Position numbers and translations under genes: made by a program. Positions 17,514-28,900 of a stretch of 64,000 nucleotides of DNA are shown here, in pieces; the first letter of the stretch is position 1, and the number at the start of each line of letters is the position of its first letter. Origin of the DNA: Chondrosia reniformis (lineage: Eukaryota; Porifera; Demospongiae; Chondrillida; Chondrillidae); contig OX359190.1 of NCBI GenBank assembly GCA_947172415.1, positions 496,001-560,000 on the forward strand, read 5' to 3'. The notes under the pieces were generated by a model, which was not told the DNA's origin, ran no database searches, and saw only the letters and a list, made by a program, of their open reading frames with translations.

Positions 17514-20500
17514 TTAACGTTGAAACAAAAGTGTTTGCAGGTAGTCATTGAAACACTCCTCCTCTTTATCTTTTGGTACGCTGTACTGCTCTACCAGTTG
17601 GTGAACTTCCACTGTGCCATCCTCAAAGGACAGAACCAGCTGAGACTGACTACCCGGGGACAGAGCCACTCTCTGATTGAGAGCAATACTAGCAATCTTC
17701 ATATTCTGTGCTTCGGCCTTTAACACTGGGGCAGAGTCACTCTGTAGGAGATCCCTTTTGATTAAATATTGTACAGTGAGACACATGTACGTATTAAAAG
17801 TGACTACCTTACCACAAGTGTATGGTAGATGAATCATCCAGGACAATAAATACACTTGGGCGGTGATGGGACCACATCAGCTGATGAATGGGTTTTCCCC
17901 TTGTGGACCGGTTCCATGACAACAGAGGTCGCTCATATTTTGTGTTATATAGTAACAAGGTCCCATCGCTACGTCCTACCACAAAGTGATCGGGTTGCCA
18001 TGGCGAGAAGGCTAGACTGGTGACATTAGCAATCTGTTCTAAAGACAACAAATTTGGAAACTGCTGTAATCACAATAGTAAACCACGACCATTCTGAAGC
18101 TACTTAGTATCGCACTTGATAATATGCACATACCTTGAGGTCTCTTGTACTCCCTTGGCACCGGTCTATTACCATACCTCTGGCAGTGCAAGACACCTCC
18201 CTACAGCACGACACAAGGGACCAACTGTCACACACTGCTAGACATAAGTCATAGCACAGTTGGCACATTTACCGTGTCGGTCCCCAAGTAAAAGTGGTTG
18301 AGGTCTCTAGGGTGGAAGGCTAGACTGTGGACAGTCATTGTGGTTACCATGCCAACAGAAGTGGGGGAGGGATCCATCACTTGGAAGGTGGAGCTCTTTA
18401 TCAACTTCACTTTGGCTGATGGAGCTAGTCCTGGACCAGTAGAGTGGAAGGAAAACATGAGCGTGTGGTTGGATGGAGAGAGGGCATCTTGTACCTACCT
18501 AGGTCTGTAATGGATCCATGAGGGTCTGGCTGTCCCAGCTCTGCTACCACCCAAATAATTACCTTACCAGTAACATCCATTGTCGCTATCTGAAACGACA
18601 AGCCTAGTGATGAACTGTCCATTGCAAGGTTCACTTTGCTAATGATAAACAGAAAACATGTGTACACTTTTAAATAAAATAGGAATATAATAGCTATATA
18701 CATAACAACTGTATAATAGCTATATAATAGCTATATACATAATAACTGTATAATAGCTATATAATAGCTATATACATAATAACTGTATAATAGCTATATA
18801 CATAACAACTGTATAATAGCTATATACATAACAACTGTATAATAGCTATATACATAACAACTGTATAATAGCTATATACATAACAACTGTATAATAGCTA
18901 TATACATAACAACTGTATAATAGCTATATACATAACAACTGTATAATAGCTATATAATAGCTATATACATAATAGTTATATAATAGTTATACAATAGGTA
19001 AGGTCCTAGGGTTCAATTAACTAAAGGAAGCCTTACTTGTGCAAAGGCTATGATTAGTGATTAGTGAAGTTTTTATTACCAAATTAAAGTAAGTCTACTC
19101 TTTGCTGGCCTCCTGGCCATGCAAGTAAAGAGTGTCACTGGGCCAGTCCAGCATGGATGGTAAATGCAGTGTGTGATTATTCACTGGTAAATGAGATAGT
19201 TCACTTAACAAGTGTTTAGCTGTCATACTCACTTGTCACTAGGTGGCATGTCTACTGCTGTCATACTCCTCACAGGAGCAGTGTGACCTTCTGATCCTAG
19301 CACTCGAGCTGTGCTGTAGGCGGGGCTTAGGGAGGGCCAGGCCACTCCCTCCCCTAGGGAGAGGGGGGAGGGAGACATTCTCAGGTCCCATAAATCTAGT
19401 GAACCATCCTCCTAAGGGTCGGGGAGTGGGGGAGGATGGGTGAGTGGGGGAGGATGGGTGAGTGGGTGGATGGATGAGTGGGTGGATGGATGAGTGGGTG
19501 GATGGATGAGTGGGGGAGGATGGATGAGTGGGGGAGGATGGATGAGTGGGTGGATGGATGAGTGGGTGGATGGATGAGTGGGTGGATGGATGAGTGGGTG
19601 GATGGATGAGTGGATGGATGAGTGGATGGATGGATGAGTGAATGGATGGATGAGTGGGTGGATGAGTGAGAGGATGAATGAGTGGATGGATGGATGAGTG
19701 GATGGATGGATGAGTGGGAGGATGGATGAGTGGGAGGATGAATGAGTGGGTGGATGAATGAGTGGGTGGATGGATGAGTGGATGGATGGATGAGTGGATG
19801 GATGGATGAGTGGGAGGATGGATGAGTGGATGGATGGATGAGTGGGAGGATGGATGAGTGGATGGATGGATGAGTGGATGAGTGGATGAGTGGATGGATG
19901 GATGAGTGGGTGGATGAGTGGATGGATGGATGAGTGGATGGATGGATGAGTGGGTGGATGAGTGGATGGATGGATGAGTGGATGGATGGATGAGTGGGTG
20001 GATGAGTGGATGGATGGATGAGTGGGTGGATGAGTGGGAGGATGAATGAGTGGGTGGATGGATGAGTGGGTGGATGGATGAGTGGGTGGATGGATGAGTG
20101 GATGGATGAGTAGGTGGATGGATGAGTGGATGGATGGATGAGTGGATGGATGGATGAGTGGGTGGATGAGTGGATGGATGGATGAGTGGGTGGATGAGTG
20201 GGAGGATGAATGAGTGGGTGGATGGATGAGTGGGTGGATGGATGAGTGGGTGGATGGATGAGTGGGTGGATGGATGAGTGGATGGATGAGTAGGTGGATG
20301 GATGAGTGGATGGATGGAAGGACTCACCATTCCTGCAAAGACAAGGGGCCCCTTACTTGGGCTAACAGTACAACAGGTTGGAACACCTTCAGAAATAAGA
20401 AGTCTACAGGAAATAGAGTTAAACAAATCTGATCTCTATCGACTACGACACTGACAGGTGTTGACTTGCCTTTCAGGTCGTGATGGTTCTCTAATGTTCC

Positions 20501-23393
20501 ACACACAAAGGACTCCTTTGGAGCTGATGGCAGTCTGTGTGGAGGAGTTGGAGGAGTTGGAGGAGTTGGAGAGACAGAGGAGAAGGGTGTCCTCAGAAGT
20601 TGGGGAAAACCCAACTATTTTCCAATATCTCTCTCCAAGATGAGAGTATGTGGTAGTTAATTTTATGTATCCTAAAAGAATAGGGAGGGAGAGGGAGAGG
20701 AGAGGGAGAGGTGGAGGAGAGGGAGGGGGAGAAGAGAGGAGAGGAAATGAGAAGAAGGAGAGGGAGAGGGAGGGGAGGGGGAGGGAGGGGGAGATATAAT
20801 GAAATCTGTCACATTAAACATACCAGCACTGAAAGCAATCACTGATTTTCCCTTCTGCTGTGCCTGTAGAGCTGTCTCTCCATTAACGACAGGGTTCTCC
20901 TCTTCCATTATAATTGAGATAACCTACATACATACCGTATGTAACAAATAATATTCATTCTTATTACAGTTACCATAGAGATTCCAGGAACAGACTAAAA
21001 CACATTCTAAATACAGTTTTATAGGACATTCTCAGACAAATCTTGCCATATACATCTACATAGCAAATAATTATCATGTCACATGACAGTCACATGACAC
21101 TCTTACTCGTCCAGCTGTGTGGAGGAAAGAAGACAGCTTTGCAGAATCCATGACATTCAAGTGTTCTGTATCCATAGCAACCGTGTTGGAATTCAGTTCA
21201 AAGTCGCCTTCTGTAGAATAGCAACAATGTGAGTCACACAACCGTCACAAGGTAGTCATGTGACTGCCTACCTTTGTCTCCTCCTGATATGCTAGCCCCC
21301 TCCTGAGGATGCTGCGTCCATTTTTCTGTAGTACTAATTTCCTCTGTTTGAGTATCATTCTCAAATGTGTCCTCTCCTGTTTCTATGGCAACCTGCCGGG
21401 CATTTCTTTGTCCAAAACTTCTCATATATACCTCATATTCTGACATTGGAGGAAGATCAAATATCTCCATGGCAACCACATCTAAATCAATCAAATCCAA
21501 CAGCTCCTGAAACAGTAGAAGAGACTGTTATTATAGAAAATTACTGCACTCAGTATAGCTAAAGAGTACGTATACTTACGTATAATATAACATAGTTCTC
21601 CAATTCACAGATATTACGACAAAGACTGCCAAGTTTTAAGTACATACATAAGTATGTACACATGTGAACACGTGTAAAATTAATATAATAGCTATATAAT
21701 AGGTACTAAAGGAAGCCTTACTTGTGCAAAGGCTATGGATTAAAACAACTGTAGAGATGTGACGTGTCAAATGTACGTACCTTTCCTCTCTGCTTGATTC
21801 TGCTGATAACTCTCTTGTCAACCATAACTGACTTGACAACAGAGAAGTCGATGAAGGCACGGGATCTTGGTGATATGACTGCATTAGCTACTGTATCCTC
21901 CCCCATAATAATTAGAGGGTTTTCCCCATCCTTCACTTCTGACAGACTGGGATATGACATGTTTGTATTTTCAAGATAAATAGCATCCATGATCTACAGG
22001 AAGTGACAATTGTAGCTCTACAGGAAGTGACAGCTTTAAATCTACAGGAAGTGACAATTGTAGCTCTACAGGAAGTGACAGTTCCAGAGGCACTTGGACC
22101 AAATTAAGAAATTAAAACTTATTTACTTTTGAATAGGAGGAGAAGGTACGTAGTTCATTTTGAGGAAGAGTATGTTCAACTGTAGTACATAAAATAAAGA
22201 AACATTCTACTTGCCTCATCAAGATGATCTTCTTCAATTTGAGCACCTTCCTCCAAATCTTCACTTGAGGCATCTTCAAATTCATCATTGTAATCCTATA
22301 CATATAATATCATGTGACTTGCATGTGACCACCATGTGATTCCCATAGCCATTTTACTTCAAACTCATCCTCTTCATAATTGATCTCTTCCTCTGGGAGA
22401 TCGTCCTCCGTCTGGTCCTTTACCTCTACCATCGGCTGGATGTCTCCTCGAATAGCTCTCTTGTGAACCTCCACATCTGTAACAAACTCAGGTTCTTCAA
22501 GCCCATCCGAATGGACTGCCATCTTCACTGTACTACCTTCCTGAGACGACAAGGTCAGTTCTGATGCAACTGGGTGCAGGTCTGCAGAGGAAAACACTTG
22601 TGGTTCACTCTCATTATCTCCATCTATTCCACTGATATGATCTCTGGTCTTTCCTTTGGAAGTAGAATGTTTCTCCTTTAAAGCCTTTTGAATATTATTC
22701 TCTGCTATTGTCTCTTTCCTCTTCTCCCTCTTTCTCCTCTCTTCTTGTTTCTGCTCTTCTTTAGGGTTCCCTTTCTTAACCTCTTTATCCTTACTCCTTC
22801 CTGAAGACTTTATCTTGCTACCATCTTGCTTCTCTTTTGGGTGCTTTCCCTCCTCCAAACGCCTTTCTTTGCTCCTTGCAGTTGTTACACTAGACTTTGA
22901 GTCTTTCTGAGCCACACGTTGCTTAGCAACAACATCACCTAGAGCAATCAAGACTTTTCTTCAATATTTCACCTATACTTCTGACCTACTTCATACTTTC
23001 ATAGAGAGCGTTTCGGTCCGTGGACCTTAATCAGTTTTATAACTGATGAACCGAAACGTTCTATTGTGAATCGTGAATTGCTACGGATAAGCTCAAGACT
23101 AATTAATACTTCATACGTACTTCTTTGCTCACCAGAATGAGCCTTGTTCTTAGAATCTCGCTTGCCTTCCCGGTCGCTAGATCTCTTACTTGAATCAGCT
23201 TTACTAGCTTTAGTATCTCGATTCTTACTGGAATCTCTCTTAGAACTTGTCTTCTGTCTCAAGCTCGGTCTCAAGGCTTTCGTCAGCTCCTCTTCTCCCC
23301 AAGTGTCATTTTTACTCTTCGGCTGTGAAGAAGGGACTAATAAGTCAATGTCAGAATAGACTGCAATTAAAGTACCTTTGATGAAGACGACAT
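17514..23393 (-). CDS. DYNC2I1: Cytoplasmic dynein-2 intermediate chain 1 (WDR60), 16 exons, 940 aa
   Basis: This is an intermediate chain of the dynein-2 motor, which powers retrograde intraflagellar transport in cilia. Exons in gene order: 23393-23376, 23322-23121, 22938-22358, 22295-22215, 21993-21781, 21506-21272, 21210-21107, 20923-20824, 20671-20470, 20403-20328, 19411-19233, 18638-18499, 18430-18273, 18200-18134, 18038-17813, 17754-17514. They sum to 2823 nt and all phases agree. Residues 1-290 are a Lys/Glu/Ser-rich tail opening with NDTWGEEEL, like DDTWKADDL of the human protein. Residues 365-443 hold [17 protein letters not shown] and TQTEEIST...WTQHP, diagnostic of WDR60. Residues 480-940 are the WD40 propeller ([37 protein letters not shown]). 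The human protein is 1066 aa; the difference lies mostly in the tail. Introns 4 and 9 use GC donors. The ATG is the first after the promoter and gives MSSSSK. Confidence 0.93.
18700..18995. repeat. ~26-bp minisatellite in DYNC2I1 intron 11
   Basis: About ten tandem copies of a unit containing CTGTATAATAGCTATATACATAA, with length variants that repeat TAATAGCTATA. It lies between exons 11 and 12. Confidence 0.9.
19005..19055. repeat. Segment shared between introns 11 and 5 of DYNC2I1
   Basis: AGGAAGCCTTACTTGTGCAA and GGCTATG, with flanking TATAATAGGTA-like sequence, recur at about 21692-21740. Confidence 0.8.
19436..20322. repeat. GGAT/GAGT minisatellite filling DYNC2I1 intron 10
   Basis: Interspersed 12- and 16-bp units of type GATGGATGAGTG(GGTG) occupy nearly all of the 916-bp intron 19412-20327, starting a few bases from the donor. 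On the minus strand one frame stays open throughout as Ser-Ile-His-Pro / Pro-Thr-His-Pro repeats. Confidence 0.95.
20545..20571 (-). repeat. In-frame 9-nt repeat in exon 9 (NSS)n
   Basis: Three copies of GGAGTTGGA on the + strand encode Asn-Ser-Ser triplets in DYNC2I1 near residue 545, between propeller strands. It is probably a length-variable loop. Confidence 0.7.
20681..20800 (-). repeat. Long polypyrimidine run at the end of DYNC2I1 intron 8
   Basis: On the minus strand about 115 nt of nearly uninterrupted CCCTCTCC-type pyrimidines end close to the CTTTTAG acceptor of exon 9 (20671). Confidence 0.9.
21994..22090 (-). repeat. Tandem repeat carrying reiterated 3' splice sites, DYNC2I1 intron 4
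   Basis: Four copies of an approximately 24-bp unit contain CTACAGGAAGTGACA (+ strand). On the minus strand each ends TGTCACTTCCTGTAG. The last copy supplies the AG used for exon 5 at 21993. Confidence 0.85.
23005..23062. repeat. Second CGAAACGTT hairpin, DYNC2I1 intron 2
   Basis: AGAGCGTTTCGGT (23005-23017) pairs with ACCGAAACGTTCT (23050-23062) with one mismatch. Inner arms ATCAGTT/AACTGAT also pair. On the minus strand it reads CTGATTAAGGTCCACGGACC then GAAACG, with a perfect GGTCC/GGACC stem, similar to the 16830-16866 arm. Confidence 0.65.
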
Positions 23394-23476
23394 TTTCCGC
23401 TTTCTAAAAGCGCTGTGAAGTCGCTTGATTGCTGTTTAGTTATAAAAGCGGTGTTTTCTCCCTAGTAAGCAGGTCA

Positions 23477-23548
23477 TCCGTGGTAGTATAGTGGTAAGTA
23501 TCCCCGCCTGTCACGCGGGAGACCGGGGTTCGATTCCCCGCCACGGAG
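23477..23548 (+). tRNA. tRNA-Asp (anticodon GUC)
   Basis: A 72-nt cloverleaf. Acceptor stem 23477-23483 TCCGTGG pairs with 23541-23547 CCACGGA, with discriminator G. The anticodon arm CCCGCCTGTCACGCGGG has GTC in the loop, and the T arm CGGGGTTCGATTCCCCG is intact and contains the B box GGTTCGATTCC. CCA is not encoded, as in eukaryotes. Runs of T begin at 23551 and serve as the Pol III terminator. It charges aspartate for cytosolic translation. It lies 83 bp from, and divergent to, the DYNC2I1 start codon. No intron. Confidence 0.97.
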
Positions 23549-23756
23549 CTTTTTTATATCTTTTTTTCCTCCTGGAACTATTATAAAACACTATCATTTA
23601 GAATAGTACAAGGATTACATCGGCGCTTACGAAAACGATTGCGAACATTCATGTACAACGATATAGACGAAAAGCGCTCTTGATCTATTAGGAAACATTA
23701 CTATATACTATATGACTGGACTGCATTGTTAACATGCGTAGTAGCTTACGAATGTT
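23549..23756. other. Spacer between tRNA-Asp and the satellite block
   Basis: It holds the T-run terminator and then non-repetitive sequence with no gene recognised. Confidence 0.6.
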
Positions 23757-24280
23757 AACTTTGTATACCAGAATTTTATGTACATTGAGGGCTAGCTGTA
23801 ACACTATCGAATTTAAAGACATGAAGCTGTAATTTTATATCAGCATTCATTGACATCTATGGAGTATGCCCAATGAGTTTTTGAAAATTTGTTGGAACTT
23901 AAAATTTGCCCTATCTCTCACCATACATTAACTATGGGTACCAGAATTTAATGTACATTGAGGAATTATATATATAATTCTGTCACATTTAAAGATATGA
24001 ACTGTACCTTTGTGTCAGCATTCACAGACAACTGTTCAATGAGTTTTTGAAATTTTCATAGAACTAAAGATTTGCCCTATTTGTCACCATACATTAATAA
24101 TGTAATCAGAATTTAATGTACATTGATCATGAAGGCTGCAACTCTATCACATTTAAAGATATGAAGTTGGGCCTTTGTGTCAGCAATATCACAGACACCT
24201 ACGGAGTATGTCCAATGAGTTTTTGAAATTTTGATTGAACTTAAAATTTGCCCTATCTCTCTCACCATACATTAACTTTG
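23757..24280 (-). repeat. Inverted, diverged satellite monomers (about 3)
   Basis: They read TTAACTTTGTATACC, TGTACATTGAGG and TTTGCCCTATCTCTCACCAT, the reverse complement of the 169-bp satellite that fills the rest of the window. They are more diverged than the forward arrays. Confidence 0.85.
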
Positions 24281-24730
24281 TATACCAAAATGCAATGAGA
24301 GATAGGACAATTTTAAGTCGAATCAAAATTTCAAAAACACATTGGACATACATCATAGGTGTCTGTGAATGCTAACACAAAGTCACAGCTTCATATCTAT
24401 ATATAAATTGGATAGAGTTACAGCCTTCAATGTTAGTGAGTGATAGGTCAAATTTTAAGTTGCATCAAAATTTCAAAAACACATTGGATATACTCCATAA
24501 GTGACTGTGAAAGCTGACACAAAGTCCCAGCTTCATATATGTCAATTTGGTAGAGGTACAGCCCTCAATGTACAATAAATTCTTGTATACAAAGTTAATG
24601 TATGGTGAGAGATATGGCAAATTTTAAGTTGCATCAAAATTTCAAAAACACATTGGACATACTCCATAAGTGTCTGTGAATGCTGACAAAAAGTCACAGC
24701 TTCATATCTTTCCATTTGATAGAGTTACAG
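24281..24730 (+). repeat. Forward satellite monomers before core 1 (about 2.7)
   Basis: The first forward monomers after the orientation switch. The one adjoining core 1 is the junction type (ATATGGCAAATTTTAAG, ATTGGACATACTCC, CACAGCTTCATATCTTTCC). Confidence 0.9.
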
Positions 24731-25917
24731 AACTATAATTTTAAGTACTATTTTGTACTATATAGAGATAATTGCGTAATATTATATATGGCCGACCGTT
24801 AGAAGGTGTATGTAACGATAAAATTCGATACTATATCTGAAAATCTAGAAGACTTTCTAAATTTTATTATACATTGGAAAATGCACTGTGTAGCACTTGA
24901 TTGTTATTGAAGCACTATCTATCCATATTTAATATATGGATCTGGTTAAAGTGAAATTTTGTCAATCGACGGCCAACGAAACTGCAAAGAAAAAAAGTTG
25001 GACCATACCGAACGCTACCATCCACGACGCTCAGAGGCCGGGATCGGTGGTAACGCTCTGCCGAGTTGAGCTTTGGGTGTCACTTGCGTGAGAAGAACCA
25101 GTTCTTCTCGATATGGCCGACTCATATGAATCCTAAGATATCAGATGCCAATCCCACATTACGTGGAACCCCCCCGAAATCCGGATTATTGGTGAGCACG
25201 TCTCTATGGCACCAACCGATTAGGAGACAGCTTCAGAGTCTAAGCGCTACCAACCTCTATGGGAACCGCAACCACCATAGAGATGTGTCCAGGTAGGCCT
25301 ACTATATAAGGTTTTTCGCTTCTATTTATATGAAGTTTTGTCCAAAGAAAACGGTTGTGGTTGGGGCTTTTTTTATATATTTCTCGTTATTTCCAGATCG
25401 GTGAACTGTTTCAAGCAAGTTTAAAGACATAGGGAGTATTTGTGGTTCATCTGAAAACTGCGGAAAGCGGAAATTATCCTGTAAGTATCTTGATGGGCCG
25501 AGGAGAACGACTTTTCTGATCCCAATTATTTTCGAGAAATCGTCAATTTATTCCACTCTAATTCTAGATCAGTAAATGGTTCCAAGCAATTTTACACACA
25601 TACGCAGTATTTCCAATACATTTCAAAACTGTGGCAAATGGGTAAAAGCCTGTATGTGTCTTGGTGGAGGGAGGAGAGCGACTTTTCATGATACAGAAAA
25701 CTGGATATAGTGCGAGGACCGATATTTATCGCCTTGACGATATTAATGTTTATGATCGATATTGCAACTGACCCGGCTGTATGAATTACTCTAAGTCTAA
25801 TTCCAAACTTACGTTTTAGCGTATATAAATATATTCTAATTTCTAGATATATGTTAAATAATGTTTTTAAAGGAAACTGTAACTCCAAAAATATTTTAAA
25901 TTATTCTTTCTAAACGT
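24731..25917 (+). repeat. Satellite-embedded core element, copy 1 (1187 bp)
   Basis: This block is unrelated to the satellite. It runs from AACTATAATTTTAAGTAC to TTATTCTTTCTAAACGT. It holds dyads ATCCATAT/ATATGGAT (24921-24941), GAGAAGAAC/GTTCTTCTC (25090-25109) and CTCTATGG/CCATAGAG (25255-25282), a TATA-like TATATAAG at 25303-25310 just after CCAG|GTAGGC, and two diverged direct repeats (25395-25520 and 25566-25692), each followed by a GTAAGT/GTATGT-like site. The GC-richer part is 25000-25290. Open frames on both strands (76 and 98 codons) start at TTG, not ATG, so coding is doubtful. No terminal repeats or target duplication are visible. Nature unknown. Confidence 0.85.
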
Positions 25918-28900
25918 AAATGTATTGTGAGAGAGAGGGAAAAGATGAACATACATTATAAACTTCAAAAACGTTTTACAAATGTTTCATACATGCCTGT
26001 GAATGCTGACTTCACGTATTAGTCTCATATGTTAGTGATTGATAGAGTTACAGCAATAAATGTACATTAAATTCTTGTATACAAAATTAATGTATGGTAA
26101 GAGATAGGGCAAATTTAAAGTTGCATCAAAATTTAAAAAACACATTGGATATACTCCGTAAATGACTGTGAAAGCTGACACAAAGTCCCAGCTTCATATA
26201 TGTCAATTTGATAGAGTTACAGCCCTCAATGTACAATAAATTCTTATATACAAAGTTAATGTATGGTGAGAGATAAGGCAAATTTTAGGTTTCATCAAAA
26301 TTTCAAAAACACATTAGATATACTCCCTAGGTGACTGTGAATGCTGACACAAAGTCCCAGCTTCATATATGTCAATTTGATAGAGTTACAGCCCTCAATG
26401 TACAATAAATTCTTGTATACAAAGTTAATGTATGGTGAGAGATAAGGCAAATTTTAAGTTTCATCAAAATTTCAAAAACACGTTAGATATACTCCCTAGG
26501 TGACTGTGAATGCTGACATAAAGTCCCAGCTTCATTTATGTCAATTTGATAGAGTCACAGCCCTCAAAGTTCATTAAATTCTTGTATACAAACTTATTGT
26601 ATGGTGAGAGATAGGGAAAATTTAAAATTTCACCAAAATTTCAAAAACACATTGGATATACTCCCTAGGTGACTGTGAAAGCTGACACAAAGTCCCAGCT
26701 TCATATAAGTCAATTTGGTAGAGTTACAGCCCTCAATGTATATTAAATTCTTGTATACAAAATTAATGTATGGTAAGGGATAAGGCAAATTTAAAGTTGC
26801 ATCAAAATTTAAAAAACACATTGGATATACTCCATAGGTGACTGTGAATGCTGACACAAAGTCCCAGCTTCATATATGTCAATTTGATAGAGTTACAGCC
26901 CTCAATGTACAATAAATTCTTATATACAAAGTTAATGTATGGTGACAGATAAGGCAAATTTTAAGTTGCATCAAAATTTCAAAAACACGTTAGATATACT
27001 CCCTAGGTGACTGTGAATGCTGACATAAAGTCCCAGCTTCATATATGTCAATTTGGTAGAGTTACAGCCCTCAATGTACAATAAATTCTTGTATACAAAG
27101 TTAATGTATGGTGAGAGATAAGGCAAATTTTAAGTTGCATCAAAATTTCAAAAACACGTTAGATATACTCCCTAGGTGACTGTGAATGCTGACATTAAGT
27201 TCCAGCTTCATTTATATCAATTTGATAGAGTTATAGCCCTCAATGTACATTAAATTCTTGTATACAAAATTAATGTATGGTGAGAGATAGGGCAAATTTT
27301 AAGTTGCATCAAAATTTCAAAAACACATTGGATAAACTCCATAGGTGACTGTGAAAGCTGACATAAAGTCCCAGCTTCATATAAGTCAATTTGGTAGAGT
27401 TACAGCCCTCAATGTACATTAAATTCTTGTATACAAAGTTAATGTATGGTGAGAGATTAGGCAAATTTTAAGTTTCATCAAAATTTCAAAAACACGTTAG
27501 ATATACTCCCTAGGTGACTGTGAATGCTGACATAAAGTCCCAGCTTCATATAAGTCAATTTGGTAGAGTTACAGCCCTCAATGTTCATTAAATTCTTTTA
27601 TACAAACTTAATGTATGGTGAGAGATAGGGCAAATTTTAAGTTGCATCAAAATTTCAAAAACACATTGGATATACTCCATAGGTGAATGTGAAAGCTGAC
27701 ACAAAGTCCCAGCTTCATATAAGTCAATTTGGTAGAGTTACAGCCCTCAATGTACATTAAATTCTTGTATACAAAATTAATGTATGGTGAGAGATAGGGC
27801 AAATTTAAAGTTGCATCAAAATTTAAAAAACACATTAGATATACTCCCTAGGTGACTGTGAATGCTGACAGAAAGTCCCAGCTTCATATATGTCAATTTG
27901 GTAGAGTTACAGCCCTCAATGTACAATAAATTCCTGTATACAAAGTTAATGTATGGTGAGAGATAAGGCAAATTTTAAGTTTCATCAAAATTTCAAAAAC
28001 ACGTTAGATATACTCCCTAGGTGACTGTGAATACTGACATTAAGTCCCAGCTTCATTTATGTCAATTTGATAGAGTTACAGCCCTCAATGTTCATTAAAT
28101 TCTTTTATACAAACTTAATGTATGGTGAGAGATAGGGCAAATTTTAAGTTGCATCAAAATTTCAAAAACACATTGGATATACTCCATAGGTGAATGTGAA
28201 AGCTGACACAAAGTCCCAGCTTCATATAAGTCAATTTGGTAGAGTTAACAGCCCTCAATGTACATTAAATTCTTGTATACAAAATTAATGTATGGTGAGA
28301 GATAGGGCAAATTTAAAGTTGCATCAAAATTTAAAAAACACATTAGATATACTCCCTAGGTGACTGTGAATGCTGACATAAAGTCCCAGCTTCATATATG
28401 TCAATTTGGTAGAGTTACAGCCCTCAATGTACAATAAATTCCTGTATACAAAGTTAATGTATGGTGAGAGATAAGGCAAATTTTAAGTTTCATCAAAATT
28501 TCAAAAACACGTTAGATATACTCCCTAGGTGACTGTGAATGCTGACATTAAGTCCCAGCTTCATTTATGTCAATTTGATAGAGTTACAGCCCTCAATGTT
28601 CATTAAATTCTTTTATACAAAATTAATGTATGGTGAGAGATAGGGCAAATTTTAAGTTGCATCAAAATTTCAAAAACACATTGGATATACTCCATAGGTG
28701 ACTGTGAAAGCTGACACAAAGTCCCAGCTTCATATATGTCAATTTGGTAGAGTTACAGCCCTCAATGTACATTAAATTCTTGTATACAAAATTAATGTAT
28801 GGTGAGAGATAAGGCAAATTTAAAATTTCACCAAAATTTCAAAAACACATTGGATATACTCCCTAGGTGACTGTGAAAGCTGACACAAGGTCCCAGCTTC

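Noticed and set aside
19239-20426. 395-codon His/Pro/Ser frame
   Set aside because: It is exon 10 of DYNC2I1 read through the intronic minisatellite into exon 11 in the wrong frame.
25066-25296. 76-codon + strand frame repeated in every core
   Set aside because: It begins with TTG, has no ATG upstream in frame, and its conservation is explained by the very recent amplification of the whole core.
25592-25888. 98-codon minus-strand frame repeated in every core
   Set aside because: It starts at TTG, overlaps the internal duplication and a TATA-like stretch, and has no recognisable domain. Nucleotide identity between cores is no lower outside it.
24731-25917. Core as 5S rRNA, snRNA or tRNA-derived gene
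   Set aside because: I could not match it to 5S, U1, U2 or tRNA signatures, and no A/B box pair is evident.
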